Shown: positions 36,901 to 45,367, numbered from the stretch's first letter. The stretch: DNA of 64,000 bases from Halochromatium roseum (GCF_016653315.1 NZ_NHSH01000065.1:62001-126000); one strand, 5' to 3'. A program made the numbers and translations. The notes: generated by a model from the sequence alone, not told the origin.

Positions 36901-37701
36901 CGGTGCAATCGCGGCTTGGGTCGACTCCGCTGCGACCGCCAGGTCTGGATCGCTCCGCCCATAAGGCAGCGCCAGCGGCAGCAAAGGCGCCTCAGAGCGC
37001 AGACTGCCACCGCTTCCAGGGCGGCTTTTGAGCAGCAGACTAGGCAACCGCTCATCGACCAGCGGTCGCGGCAGATCCAGCCCGGCCGCCGACATCCAGT
37101 GATCGACCTGTGGCCAGACCCGAATCGCAGGGAAATAGAAGCCGCGGGCGCCCGGGGCGAAGTAGCGCAGGCGAACGACGAAGGCGACAAAGCTGCGGCA
37201 GACGAGATCGTCGTCCCACACCGGCAAGATGAGCCCATCGTGATTCAGCACCTCGCGCACCTCAGCGAAGGCATCGTCACCGATCAGTTCGCGGAGTGCG
37301 CTCGCATCGAGTTGCGACTCATGCGTTGCATACTCGCGCGCTGCCTGCCAGGCCCGCGCGACCTCGGCCTCGAACGCGCGCGCCCAGTAGTCATAGCGAA
37401 GCCGAGTGAAGCTGCGCTGCTCGAGACGCTGATTCGGCGGACTCGGCAGCAGGATCACATGCTCCGGCAGCTGCAGACCCTCGATGACCGACAGCGCCTC
37501 GGCGTTCTCGGTCTCGAGCCCCAACAGAAAGTCGGCGCGCGGCATCAGGTAATACGGCAGATCGGGCACCGAAATACCCGCCAGACGCTCGCCGAGCTGA
37601 CCTTCGATCAAGCGTTCGATCGCGCGCGCGTGGAATAGAAACAGGCCCTCGGCCGGTTTCATGATCTGTTGGCGGAAGGCTTTGGCGGTAACGACGGTCA
37701 T
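33964..37701 (-). CDS. Large uncharacterised membrane protein, ~1245 aa
   Basis: I do not recognise this protein. Its first ~680 residues are mostly soluble and rich in Leu/Arg, with a negative-rich, repeat-like patch (residues about 270-330, including SVEASVDASVEASG). From about residue 690 to 1000 there are several strongly hydrophobic stretches (for example VLKSLDLLIALIPFV, APIIALAVLV, FWLFGLAFALG and VLLPGLFGFLVWELK). The last ~200 residues are soluble and end in an IKIVLPG beta strand. The start at 37701 (MTVVTAKAF) is chosen as the first ATG; a GTG eight codons earlier is possible. It is divergent from putP. No known domain signature is seen. Confidence 0.75.
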   Translation of the reverse strand: MTVVTAKAFRQQIMKPAEGLFLFHARAIERLIEGQLGERLAGISVPDLPYYLMPRADFLLGLETENAEALSVIEGLQLPEHVILLPSPPNQRLEQRSFTRLRYDYWARAFEAEVARAWQAAREYATHESQLDASALRELIGDDAFAEVREVLNHDGLILPVWDDDLVCRSFVAFVVRLRYFAPGARGFYFPAIRVWPQVDHWMSAAGLDLPRPLVDERLPSLLLKSRPGSGGSLRSEAPLLPLALPYGRSDPDLAVAAESTQAAIAPTQDSPLDAIDPADVAAEPPACRCDSVEASVDASVEASGCAGGVDPALEQRLLDAFARGTRLDLQPDWVERFGDQLGIWRTRLLGALRWMPPVLPWRLFRNKPLVTDVRRSDHAVLHCGIVLFEQAVAAAVRAQRSGYLALALRRLAASRRLALRLVPEVGELPAALEQAITKREALVESLLADGLAERWAVSNSVRAELYALVHRLAGDDRARFGSPAAQGLLGCLEQLMLQGPTDYYRLRLGRWLMQLGRVPIREQLPFQPLLKALRALETSRARLEELPWPMAELERFSTLLRGLNRLITDRLDTELMPRIEQAMQEADFVPRNHREIVAAQKMRLELLDVIKHRRHLKFTDARDIVARNILRLPDPTWSEFFRGDRLRRFDRTAERALPGVYRPGELYIKGLQQLGAPLFGTPMGRDILRYLLLPYGGSFLVLKSLDLLIALIPFVDKSFHFTEITSVVLSGSLINLFAYTGIGRHIAQSVTLGGWRILRFLVWDGPRDLLHWWPIAGLLSTPMMRGLGRNLIQPLLIGALPLAPIIALAVLVDEVPIEPGFWLFGLAFALGTLARNTPAGRRFLDNLSTRVGVYLQRLNQALFIGLIQQLLFFFKEITRRFSQLLHRVDEGLTHHLSERWSSLALKALLAPLWRFSESLIQFYVTVLVEPQVNPVKHFPIVTIGHKLLLPFLPAITTAFVEITQSVLPKVVAYPFVTLTIVLLPGLFGFLVWELKENWKLYEANHRERLRALDLDAEPALGAPIEPASVGAHGESMRGLMCRGFHSGTLPKGFDRLRKVIRQQLRDDKPHPRRLRRCQRQLEEVEQAIGIFVDREFSFALRERCRNPDCTLTRIETNLPRLATELVEISVAIHPQARSGLGMVGERSDQPPTQDPSNSLVPTQARYAATAESVCGGSADPDPVMLGIRIAFDGRKLCFDAELSGMPERIGPRCWAMINEDLRLFAGRAGADLRGIKIVLPGSAD

Positions 37702-37985
37702 GCTGAAAGGGGATGACGGCAGCACTAAGCATTCATCTCGCGCTGACCTCAGGACAATACCTGCTCAAAGCATCCGCGCGCGGCCGCAGCTCTCTAAAGA
37801 GCTCGACACTTGGCAGCGACAGGTGCGCAACGGACGGGCAGCAGCCAATTCCTGACAACTCTAACCGATCATCCACTCCCATGACGGCTTTTTGGCCTCT
37901 AAAGCCCAGTGAACCGAGACCTGGAGCGGCAAGCATGTTAGTTTTTCACAACAGATCGTCCACCCTTGAGAGACCAATCATTCCT

Positions 37986-39485
37986 ATGCTTGACGCCAAC
38001 GCTGCCGTTATCGCGACCTTCGCCGCCTATCTCGTGCTCATGCTTGCGATCGGCTTCTGGGCCTATCGTCGCACCTCAGACTCATCCGGCTATTTTCTCG
38101 GCGGCCGCAGCTTGGGCCCCTGGCCGGCGGCGCTCTCAGCCGGCGCTTCAGACATGAGCGGATGGCTCTTGCTCGGCCTGCCCGGCTTTGCCTTCGCCTC
38201 GGGCATCGAATCACTCTGGCTTGCGGGTGGCCTCCTACTCGGAACCTGGCTGAACTGGCTGTTGCTCGCGCGCCGACTACGCGTCTACAGCTTCGAGGCC
38301 AACAATGCCTTGACGATACCGGAGTTCTTCGCTAATCGCTTTGGCGACCGGCGACACCTATTGCAAGCCGTCGCGGCCTTCTTCGTGCTGTTGTTTTTCC
38401 TGTTCTATACCAGCTCGGGCCTGGTCGCGGCCGGCAAGCTGTTTGAGACCGTCTTCGGGCTCGACTATCAGATCGCGGTCATCGTCGGCACGCTCTTCGT
38501 CGTCTCTTATACCCTGTTTGGTGGCTTTCTCGCTGTGTCTTGGACCGACTTCGTGCAGGGTCTGTTGATGGCCGCCGCGTTGTTAATCGTGCCGGTGATC
38601 GCGATTCAGAGCGACGGCGGCGTGAGCGCCATGATGGCGACACTGGAAGCAAAGAATCCGGAACTGCTGACGCTCTGGGCCGACAACGCCGGCCAACCCT
38701 TGACCTTGTTGGCCATCGTGTCGCTAGCCGCTTGGGGACTCGGCTATTTCGGCCAGCCGCATATCCTGGCGCGGTTTCAGGGTATCCGCGGCGCCAACGA
38801 GGTCCCCACGGCCAGGCGCATCGCAGTCAGCTGGACGGCCCTGAGCCTCATCGGTGCGATGCTGGTCGGGCTCGCTGGCGCGGCCTATGTCGACAACAAT
38901 CTCATTGGCCAGTTGGCCGATCCCGAGACCATCTTCATGGTCCTTGTGAACACATTGTTCCATCCGGTCATTGCCGGCATCCTGCTCGCCGCCATCCTCG
39001 CCGCGATCATGAGCACCGCCGACTCGCAGTTGCTGGTCTCCTCATCAGCGCTGGCTGAGGACCTCTATCGTCAACTGCTGCGCAAGCAGGCAAGCCAACG
39101 CGAGGTGGTTTTGACCGGACGTGCTGCGGTGGTCTTGCTAGCGCTGGTGGCCTTGCTGCTGGCGACCAACCCAGAGAGCACGGTGCTTGGACTGGTTGCC
39201 TATGCCTGGGCTGGCTTCGGCGCCGCCTTCGGGCCCGTGCTACTGATTAGCCTGTATTGGCCACGCATGAACTGGAACGGCGCCATCGCTGGCGTACTCA
39301 CTGGCGGCCTCGTGGTGGTGATTTGGAAGCAGCTTGAGGGCGGGCTCTTTGAGCTCTATGAGATTGTGCCTGGCGTGGTCTTGGCCAGTCTGGCCATCGT
39401 CATCACCAGTCTTGCGACCGCGCCGCCAAGCGCGACGATTCGCGACGGATTTGAGCGCTATCGTCAGGCGCTGCGCCAGCCCTGA
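37986..39485 (+). CDS. putP: Sodium/proline symporter
   Basis: A 499-residue sodium:solute symporter of the PutP type with about 13 helices. Signatures: YFLGGRSLGPWPAALSAGASDMSGWLLLGLPG (conserved first-helix pairs, with the SAGASDMSGW Na/proline site), FLFYTSSGLVAAGKLF, the YTLFGGFLAVSWTDFVQGLLM stretch, GQPHILARFQGI, and ILAAIMSTADSQLLVSSSAL (the second Na-binding helix). PutP imports proline with sodium. The start at 37986 (MLDANAAV) matches family length. It is convergent with the porin gene, and a GC-rich hairpin lies between them. Confidence 0.94.
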   Translation: MLDANAAVIATFAAYLVLMLAIGFWAYRRTSDSSGYFLGGRSLGPWPAALSAGASDMSGWLLLGLPGFAFASGIESLWLAGGLLLGTWLNWLLLARRLRVYSFEANNALTIPEFFANRFGDRRHLLQAVAAFFVLLFFLFYTSSGLVAAGKLFETVFGLDYQIAVIVGTLFVVSYTLFGGFLAVSWTDFVQGLLMAAALLIVPVIAIQSDGGVSAMMATLEAKNPELLTLWADNAGQPLTLLAIVSLAAWGLGYFGQPHILARFQGIRGANEVPTARRIAVSWTALSLIGAMLVGLAGAAYVDNNLIGQLADPETIFMVLVNTLFHPVIAGILLAAILAAIMSTADSQLLVSSSALAEDLYRQLLRKQASQREVVLTGRAAVVLLALVALLLATNPESTVLGLVAYAWAGFGAAFGPVLLISLYWPRMNWNGAIAGVLTGGLVVVIWKQLEGGLFELYEIVPGVVLASLAIVITSLATAPPSATIRDGFERYRQALRQP

Positions 39486-39558
39486 GAGCATCGAATGGCG
39501 ATGGCAAGCATGGGCAAGCAGCTGGAGAGGAGCCGAACTCAGCCCAAAGCGCAACAGA

Positions 39559-39591
39559 GGGGGCACCGCCCAGCGCAGCGGCGATGCCCCC
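39559..39591. terminator. GC-rich hairpin between convergent putP and porin genes
   Basis: GGGGGCACCGCC (39559-39570) pairs with GGCGATGCCCCC (39580-39591), 11 of 12 positions, loop 9. There is no T run on either side, so it may act as a weak bidirectional terminator or as mRNA end protection. Confidence 0.55.
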
Positions 39592-39630
39592 GGGGAGACC
39601 GAGTCGGCATCGCGCTGCAATCAGCGGGCT

Positions 39631-41040
39631 CTAGAAGCTATAGGTCGCAATCAAGCGCCAATGGCTCATGGTCGCATCGGCCTTGGTGCCGCGCGGATTG
39701 ACGAAACCATCATATTCGCTGGTCCGAGTGATATAGAAGGTGCGGATCGTCAGCCCCTTGACCTGCTTCGGCTTGTAGGTCAGCACGAGATCCAGCTCGT
39801 CGGCATTCGAGGTTGGCACCGCCGCCGGGGTGACATTGGGCACGGCGCCGATGGTCTCGGATTTGCCATAGTCGAAGTAGGCGGCCATGAAGCGTAGGCC
39901 GGGCATGATCTCGTAGCTGGCGCGCAGGCCCCAAGCGTTGACGTCCTGGCGATAGGCATTGCGCGAGAAGATCGAGCTGGTGTAAGCCGGATCGCCACCG
40001 AAGGCGTTGAAGAATGCGGTATCACCATCGGACTGGTTCCACATCACATGCGCGGTCCACTTCTTCTTCGGGCCGATCAGCCCCGCCTTGAGACCAAACA
40101 GGTTGTAGTCGAGGTTGCCATCGCCGAAGTTGGCCTGGATCGAGGGACCGCCTTGGATACCCTTGGTGCCGTCACCGACATCATCCTGACGCAGATACTG
40201 AGCGCCCAGATCGAACTTCATATTATTCAACGGGATCTTGGCGTCGACATCGAAGTAGACGCTGTTGGAGATATCTTGGGTGTAGTAATTCCACAGTGAC
40301 AGCTTGGTATGCGGTAGCCCGGCATAGCTGATGCTGGCCACCGTGAGTCCACTGATATTCTCCGCCCGCGGACCCAGGGCAATCTGCCCGAGATTGAAGA
40401 ACTCGGCCTGGCCGAGACCAGACTGATTCGGCGCCTGCGCAACGCCTGCAGTACCGGTGGCCTCGCCGATGAAGCCCCAGTCGGTCATCGCCCGAGTGCC
40501 GAAAGACATCTGCGTGATCTGCCCGAGCGAGATGTCCAGCCCCTCGATCGGCTTGGCGCCGGCGCGCAACGCAGTATACGAGTTCGGCACCAGGTTGTAG
40601 GTGTTGGTGGTCAGGGGCGTATCGATCTGACCACGGCCACCAAAGGCATAGAGATGCTTGTTGCCAAAGGTGAGATTGACGTTCGTGAGCTGGCCTTTCT
40701 GAGCCCCCGTGTCATTCAGGAACATGCCGCGTGCGGTTCGCTCCTCGCCGACCTTGGGGTCAAAATCGGTGCTGCCGAAGATGTCGCCGTTCAGATAGGC
40801 CGCCGTGTTGAAATTAAAGCCGTTCCAGCTTGGGCTTTTGTAGCTCAGCATCGCTGAATAGGCATTGCCACTGCTAGGGTCCCAGCCGTTGTCCTTGGCG
40901 GTGAGGATACTCATTGCGCGGATGCGCCCCTTGAGTTCGCCGTAGTCATTACCTTGGAACTTGAGTTCATAGGCTCCAGCCCCCGCACTACCTAGGCCAA
41001 CGGATAGCCCCATGGCCGCGATTCCAATCTGTCTTAGCAT
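39631..41040 (-). CDS. OprD-like outer-membrane porin
   Basis: A 469-residue outer-membrane beta-barrel with a signal peptide (MLRQIGIAAMGLSVGLG ... AGAYE). The body alternates hydrophobic and polar residues in the way of porins, with recurring aromatic girdles (for example LSLWNYYTQDISNSVYFDV, and FMAAYFDYGKSE), and the C-terminus ends in the aromatic residue typical of outer-membrane proteins (LIATYSF). The closest family by feel is OprD/OpdK, which takes up small organic anions or amino acids. The start at 41040 has GGGAGG six bases upstream; 41046 is in frame, but that SD would sit directly on it. Confidence 0.85.
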   Translation of the reverse strand: MLRQIGIAAMGLSVGLGSAGAGAYELKFQGNDYGELKGRIRAMSILTAKDNGWDPSSGNAYSAMLSYKSPSWNGFNFNTAAYLNGDIFGSTDFDPKVGEERTARGMFLNDTGAQKGQLTNVNLTFGNKHLYAFGGRGQIDTPLTTNTYNLVPNSYTALRAGAKPIEGLDISLGQITQMSFGTRAMTDWGFIGEATGTAGVAQAPNQSGLGQAEFFNLGQIALGPRAENISGLTVASISYAGLPHTKLSLWNYYTQDISNSVYFDVDAKIPLNNMKFDLGAQYLRQDDVGDGTKGIQGGPSIQANFGDGNLDYNLFGLKAGLIGPKKKWTAHVMWNQSDGDTAFFNAFGGDPAYTSSIFSRNAYRQDVNAWGLRASYEIMPGLRFMAAYFDYGKSETIGAVPNVTPAAVPTSNADELDLVLTYKPKQVKGLTIRTFYITRTSEYDGFVNPRGTKADATMSHWRLIATYSF

Positions 41041-41200
41041 CGCCATCCTCCCCTCTTCGTTATGAGTGGTCGTCGTTGTGTGTGCAGTCAGCAACAAACT
41101 TACTACAAATCTGCAACATTTGTATCAAAAAACGTCAGCTAACCCGCTGTTTTAACCAAAAACGAGTCACATTTTGACACGGGTCACAAACACAACAACG

Positions 41201-41257
41201 TTTCGCTACGCACGCCTAGGGGATCGCGGTTTCGCTACGCACACCTAGGGGATCGCG
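41201..41257. repeat. Two 28-bp direct repeats upstream of znuA
   Basis: TTTCGCTACGCACGCCTAGG... occurs at 41201-41228 and again at 41230-41257 with one base different. They lie between the porin start and the zinc promoter. They may be regulatory or simple slippage products. Confidence 0.9.
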
Positions 41258-41327
41258 CTTTAGGCCATCAGCCTTCAAGCGTTTGCTCTCTAAGACAGAG
41301 ATCGATTGCGAGGACAGCGTCCGCACA

Positions 41328-41350
41328 ACTGTTATAATGTTTCGAAAATG
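41328..41350. promoter_or_regulatory. Putative Zur box overlapping the znu -10 element
   Basis: ACTGTTATAATGTTTCGA resembles half of the Zur consensus (TGTTATA...ATGTTTC). The TATAAT at 41333-41338 is a perfect -10 hexamer, so bound Zur would block RNA polymerase. A good -35 is not obvious. Confidence 0.6.
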
Positions 41351-41384
41351 CACGCTCATATCATTTGCTGTCGAGGAACCTGCC

Positions 41385-42434
41385 GTGCGCAGCCTAGCTT
41401 TGGGGTTCAGCCTTTTGATTGCCGCCGCCGGGCCAGCCTGGTCCGTCGAAGAGCCAGCGCGGCTCAGGGTGTTCGCCAGCGTCCTTCCGATACAGACCTT
41501 CGTCAAAGCGGTCGGCGGCGAGCGAGTCACGACTGAAGTCATGGTGCTACCAGGACACAGTCCAGCGACCTACGACCCGAGCCCGAAGCAGGTTGCCGCG
41601 CTTGCTGAGGCAGACCTCTATGTCCGCGTCGGCGTGCCGTTCGAGGCGGCCTGGATGAAACGCATCCAGATTGCAAATCCTGACATGCCCATCTTGGATC
41701 TGCGTGACGGCCTCCAACTGCGCAGCCAAGAGGCACATGAGCATGAGCATGAGCATGAGCATGAGCATGAGCATGAGCATGAGCATGGGAATGAGAACAA
41801 ACATGAGCACGAGCAGTATGCTGTTAGCCCTGAGCAGCTCGCGCCGGAGGGAATGCTCGATGCATCCAGCGAATCGGCAGCGACGGCTAAGGAGATGGAC
41901 CCGCACATCTGGACCAGCCCCCTGCTGGCGCGCAAGATGGCGATGGCGATCCGCGACCGCCTGACCGCGCTCGACCCAGCGGGAGCCGAGCTTTACGCCG
42001 AGAACCAACAACGCTTCGACGCTGAGCTGCTGAACCTGCACCAGAGCATCCAACGCCGCCTAGCCGGACTCGGCAACCGCACATTCCTGGTCTATCACCC
42101 GGCCTGGGGGTACTTTGCCGACACCTATGGGCTGCAACAAATCCCGATCGAACGTGCCGGCAAGGAGCCCGGACCACGGCGGCTCTCGGCCCTGATTGCG
42201 CAGGCCCAGGACAGCGGCACTCGCGCTATCTTCGTGCAACCGGAGTTCGACCAACGCACGGCCCAGCAGATCGCCCGCAGCATCAACGGACGCGTTGAGG
42301 CGGTGACGCCGCTGGCGGCCGATTACCTGGATAACCTACAGCACTTTGCGGCAATCCTCGCCGACGCGAATAGCATCTCTAAGGCCAAGGTTCCTGAAGC
42401 CGAGAATCCCGATCCGTCGGTCGACGCCCCATGA
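41385..42434 (+). CDS. znuA: Zinc ABC transporter substrate-binding protein
   Basis: ZnuA captures zinc in the periplasm for the ZnuBC transporter. The chosen GTG start at 41385 gives a signal peptide (VRSLALGFSLLIAAAGPAWSVEE) and has GAGGAA upstream. The mature protein has VFASVLPIQTFVKAVGGERV, the MVLPGHSPATYDPSPKQVAAL region with the first zinc His, a His/Glu-rich loop encoded by GAGCAT repeats (about 41735-41788), the MDPHIWTSPLLARKMA segment (second His) and FLVYHPAWGYFADTYGL (third). The start at 41337 would include the Zur box in the coding sequence, so it is less likely. It overlaps znuC by four bases. Confidence 0.94.
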   Translation: MRSLALGFSLLIAAAGPAWSVEEPARLRVFASVLPIQTFVKAVGGERVTTEVMVLPGHSPATYDPSPKQVAALAEADLYVRVGVPFEAAWMKRIQIANPDMPILDLRDGLQLRSQEAHEHEHEHEHEHEHEHEHGNENKHEHEQYAVSPEQLAPEGMLDASSESAATAKEMDPHIWTSPLLARKMAMAIRDRLTALDPAGAELYAENQQRFDAELLNLHQSIQRRLAGLGNRTFLVYHPAWGYFADTYGLQQIPIERAGKEPGPRRLSALIAQAQDSGTRAIFVQPEFDQRTAQQIARSINGRVEAVTPLAADYLDNLQHFAAILADANSISKAKVPEAENPDPSVDAP

Positions 42435-43273
42435 GCACAGTCACGACAGCCGTCATCGAGGTTGAACAGGTCGGCTTCGCCTATGGCGATATCCCGATTT
42501 TGGAGGATGTCAGCTTGCGCGTCGAGGCCGGCGAGTTCCTCGGTTTGGTCGGCCCGAACGCCGGCGGCAAGAGTACCCTGCTGAAGCTGGTGCTCGGGCT
42601 GCTGCGCCCGCAGCAGGGCCGCATCAGTGTGCTCGGTCGCTCGCCCAAGCAGGCCCGGCGCTACCTGGGCTATGTGCCGCAATATCCGGCTTTCCCGCGC
42701 GACTTCCCGATCCAGGTACTCGATGTCGTCCTCATGGGGCGGCTCGGTCTTGGCCGGGGGCTCAGCAGCCGGTTCGGCGCCTGGCGCCAACGCGACCGGG
42801 AGATCGCACGACAAATGCTCATCGAGGTTGAGGCCGGTGAACTGGCGACGCAGCCCATCGGCGCCTTGTCCGGTGGCCAACTGCAGCGGGTGCTGCTCGC
42901 ACGGGCGCTGGTGGGCGAGCCCGAGATCCTCATTCTTGATGAGCCAACCGCCAACATCGACCATCGCCTAGAGGGTGAGATCTTCGAGCTGCTCGCCCAA
43001 CTGAACAAACAACTGACAATCGTTGTCGTCTCACACGACATCGGCTTCATCTCCAGCTATGTCAGCCGCGTGGCCTGCCTGAATCGAACCCTCATCTGCC
43101 ATCGCACCGAGGCGATCAATGGCAATCTGATCAATGAACTCTATGGCGAACGGGTGCGATTGATCAATCATGACCACGAAGGCGCCGAGACTAACCTGGG
43201 TACGGCCGGCGCAAACATGAACGCGCCGCAGACCTCCTTGCCTTCTCATCAGGAGCATCCTGCGCATGGCTGA
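42431..43273 (+). CDS. znuC: Zinc ABC transporter ATP-binding protein
   Basis: The ATPase of the zinc importer. Walker A reads [11 protein letters not shown], the Q-loop region is [13 protein letters not shown], the signature motif is [15 protein letters not shown] and Walker B is [12 protein letters not shown], followed by the H-loop HDIGFI. The C-terminal ~50 residues are a low-complexity tail with His and Asn. It overlaps znuA by ATGA and the znuB start lies inside its end, so the three are translationally coupled. Confidence 0.95.
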   Translation: MSTVTTAVIEVEQVGFAYGDIPILEDVSLRVEAGEFLGLVGPNAGGKSTLLKLVLGLLRPQQGRISVLGRSPKQARRYLGYVPQYPAFPRDFPIQVLDVVLMGRLGLGRGLSSRFGAWRQRDREIARQMLIEVEAGELATQPIGALSGGQLQRVLLARALVGEPEILILDEPTANIDHRLEGEIFELLAQLNKQLTIVVVSHDIGFISSYVSRVACLNRTLICHRTEAINGNLINELYGERVRLINHDHEGAETNLGTAGANMNAPQTSLPSHQEHPAHG

Positions 43274-44123
43274 GTTTTTCACCGCGCTGCTCGAACACGG
43301 CTTCCTACAACAGGCCCTGATCGCCGGCCTGCTCGCAAGCATCGGCTGTGGTCTGATCGGTCCTTTTGTGGTCGTCAAACGCATCACCTTCCTCGCCGGT
43401 GGCATTGCCCATTCGGTGCTCGCCGGCATGGGCGCGGCAGTCTTCTACGGCTTCGATCCGCTAAGCGGCGCCCTCGCGGCGGCGGTGTTCGCTGCGCTGC
43501 TGATCGGCTGGGTTCGCCTGCGTTGGCGCACCGGTGAAGACACCGCGATCGGCGCCCTTTGGGCGATCGGTATGGCGGTTGGCATCCTCTTCGTCTCGCA
43601 GACACCCGGCTATGCCACGGATCTGATGAGCTTCCTCTTCGGCAACATCCTCTTGGTGCCGGCGCGAGAGCTCTGGTTCATGGCCGCGCTGGATTTGGTC
43701 TTGTTGGTCAGCGTTGCACTGTTCTATCGGCAGTTCGTTGCCGTCGCCTTCGACGAAGAGTTCGCCCGTTTGCGCGCCGTACCCGTCGATCTGTTCTATC
43801 TGCTGCTGCTGGTGTTGGTGGCGGTGACGGTGGTCTTGATGATCCAGGTGGTTGGGCTGATCCTGGTCATCGCACTGCTCACACTTCCAGCGGCCACCGC
43901 CGGGCAATGGACAGGCACACTGGCTGGCATGATGATGGGCGCCACCCTGATCGGCGCCTTGCTGACGAGCGGAGGCTTGGCGCTGTCTTATGCCCCAGAT
44001 ATCCCAACTGGCCCAACCATCATCTTGCTCGCTGGCGCGCTCTACCTGTTGTCAGCAATCAGTGCCGGTCTGCGCGCCAAACGCCGTGCTGAGAAGGCCG
44101 TGCGGTCAATCACCAGAGGCTGA
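43266..44123 (+). CDS. znuB: Zinc ABC transporter permease
   Basis: The inner-membrane permease of the ZnuACB importer, 285 residues with about eight helices. Conserved parts are GCGLIGPFVVVKRITFLAGGIAHSV, with the SHAVL-like AHSVLAG segment, the FGNILLVP stretch and the MIQVVGLILVIALLTLPAATA helix that recurs in the ABC-3 family. Its start overlaps the end of znuC by 8 bases. zur begins 1 bp after its stop. Confidence 0.95.
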   Translation: MAEFFTALLEHGFLQQALIAGLLASIGCGLIGPFVVVKRITFLAGGIAHSVLAGMGAAVFYGFDPLSGALAAAVFAALLIGWVRLRWRTGEDTAIGALWAIGMAVGILFVSQTPGYATDLMSFLFGNILLVPARELWFMAALDLVLLVSVALFYRQFVAVAFDEEFARLRAVPVDLFYLLLLVLVAVTVVLMIQVVGLILVIALLTLPAATAGQWTGTLAGMMMGATLIGALLTSGGLALSYAPDIPTGPTIILLAGALYLLSAISAGLRAKRRAEKAVRSITRG

Positions 44124-44124
44124 G

Positions 44125-44580
44125 ATGGACGAAGAGACCCTGCAAACCGCCCTCGATACCGCCGAGGCCCTCTGTGCGCAGCGAGGGGTTCGCTTTACCG
44201 CCCAGCGGCGCCGCGTATTGGAGCTGGTCTGCCGAGCGGAGCGCCCGGTCGGTGCCTACGAGATCCTCCCCCAGCTGCATACAGGCGCGACCGCAGCGCC
44301 GCCAACGGTGTACCGCGCGCTCGATTTCTTGCTCGAGCAGGGCCTTGTGCACAAGCTCGAAACCCTGCACGCCTTCATTGGCTGTACGCATCCGGAGCAT
44401 CCGCATGCCAGCCAATTCTTGATCTGTGCCGACTGCGGGCGCGTCAAAGAACTCGAGAACGAAGCAATTGCCGGGAGTCTGCGCTCGGCGGCGCAGGAGA
44501 CCGGATTCCATCCCAAGCGCCCAGTGATCGAGGTCCTCGGCACCTGTGCGCAGTGCACCCACAAGGCTGAGAGCGTCTGA
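44125..44580 (+). CDS. zur: Zinc uptake regulator, Fur family
   Basis: A 151-residue Fur-family repressor. The N-terminal winged helix includes RFTAQRRRVLELVCRAERPVGAYEIL and PPTVYRALDFLLEQGLVHKLE (recognition helix, AYR-type motif TVYRALDFL). The C-terminal dimerisation domain has HASQFLICADCGRVKELE and LGTCAQC; the CADCG and CAQC pairs make the structural zinc site. It represses znuA when zinc is plentiful; the Zur-box-like site upstream of znuA is its likely target. Position inside the operon gives feedback. Confidence 0.94.
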   Translation: MDEETLQTALDTAEALCAQRGVRFTAQRRRVLELVCRAERPVGAYEILPQLHTGATAAPPTVYRALDFLLEQGLVHKLETLHAFIGCTHPEHPHASQFLICADCGRVKELENEAIAGSLRSAAQETGFHPKRPVIEVLGTCAQCTHKAESV

Positions 44581-44605
44581 GCTAAGAAGGTCTGAGGAGT
44601 ATCCA

Positions 44606-45367
44606 ATGCCGAGATCGATCGAGAGACCCTTAACAGTCTTGCGCTTTGTCGTCTTGCGCTTTGCCGTCTTGCGCTTTGCCGTCTTGCGCTTTGCCGTCTT
44701 GGTCTCCGCGCTCGCACTTGGCCTTCTAGGCTCGAGCAGCAGTCTCGCCCATGACCAAGGCGAGCACTACCGGCAACAAGGCGCGCATATCCACGGCGTC
44801 GGTCAGCTCAATGTCGCGGTCGACGGCAGTGCCCTACTGATCGAGCTGATCAGCCCGGCGATGGACTTGGTCGGCTTCGAACATGCACCGAGAAACCAGG
44901 CTCAGCGCACCGCTGTCGCCGAAGCGAGATCCCGGCTCGAGCAAGGGGATCAGCTCTTCGCGCCGAGTGCGGCGGCGGACTGCAGCCTGCGGTCGGCTAA
45001 GATCGAGCTCGATCTGGGCACCAGTGTGAGCGAGGATCATGCACCAGCCCAGGACCGGGGGCAGGATCATGCATCGGCCCAACATGATCTCGAGCAGGAG
45101 CATAAACATGAGCACGAGCATGAGCATGAGCACGAACACGAGCACGAGCACGAACACGGGCATGCCGGTAATCATGACCATGAGTCGCATGCCGATGTCT
45201 ACGCGAGCTATGTCTTCGACTGCCGCCAGCCGCTCAAGCTCAAAGCACTCTCAATCGGCTACTTTCCTGCCTTTCCGCGCGCAGAGAGGCTTCAGGTCCA
45301 GCTGATCTCAGAGACTCGGCAAACAGCCATCGAGCTGACTCGAGCCGATCAGCGCCTGGACTTCTGA
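44606..45367 (+). CDS. zrgA: ZrgA-like zinc uptake protein (DUF2796)
   Basis: A DUF2796 protein associated with zinc uptake. The N-terminal signal region contains four near-identical VLRF(V/A) pentapeptides coded by 15-bp tandem units (44636-44695). That is unusual, since it puts arginines in the hydrophobic core of the signal. The mature protein has the DUF2796 HGVGQLNVAVDG and ISPAMDLVGFEHAP segments, a His/Glu-rich loop (HEHEH..., about 45094-45162) and a final LQVQLISETRQTAIELT. Metal binding by the His-rich loop is expected. It follows zur by 25 bp within the zinc block. Confidence 0.85.
   Translation: MPRSIERPLTVLRFVVLRFAVLRFAVLRFAVLVSALALGLLGSSSSLAHDQGEHYRQQGAHIHGVGQLNVAVDGSALLIELISPAMDLVGFEHAPRNQAQRTAVAEARSRLEQGDQLFAPSAAADCSLRSAKIELDLGTSVSEDHAPAQDRGQDHASAQHDLEQEHKHEHEHEHEHEHEHEHEHGHAGNHDHESHADVYASYVFDCRQPLKLKALSIGYFPAFPRAERLQVQLISETRQTAIELTRADQRLDF
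44636..44695 (+). repeat. Four 15-bp tandem repeats in the zrgA signal sequence
   Basis: GTCTTGCGCTTTGCC (first copy with GTC) at 44636, 44651, 44666 and 44681, in frame, coding VLRF(V/A). Confidence 0.95.

Larger units (their letters stand above)
41041..41384. other. Divergent promoter region of porin and zinc operon
   Basis: About 344 bp with the 28-bp repeats, then a TATAAT -10 hexamer and a Zur-box-like element before znuA. An AT-rich stretch at 41095-41160 is a likely promoter area for the porin. No gene supported. Confidence 0.5.

Noticed and set aside
41735-41788. GAGCAT array as a CRISPR-like or regulatory repeat
   Set aside because: It is in frame inside znuA and codes the known His-rich loop; no spacers.
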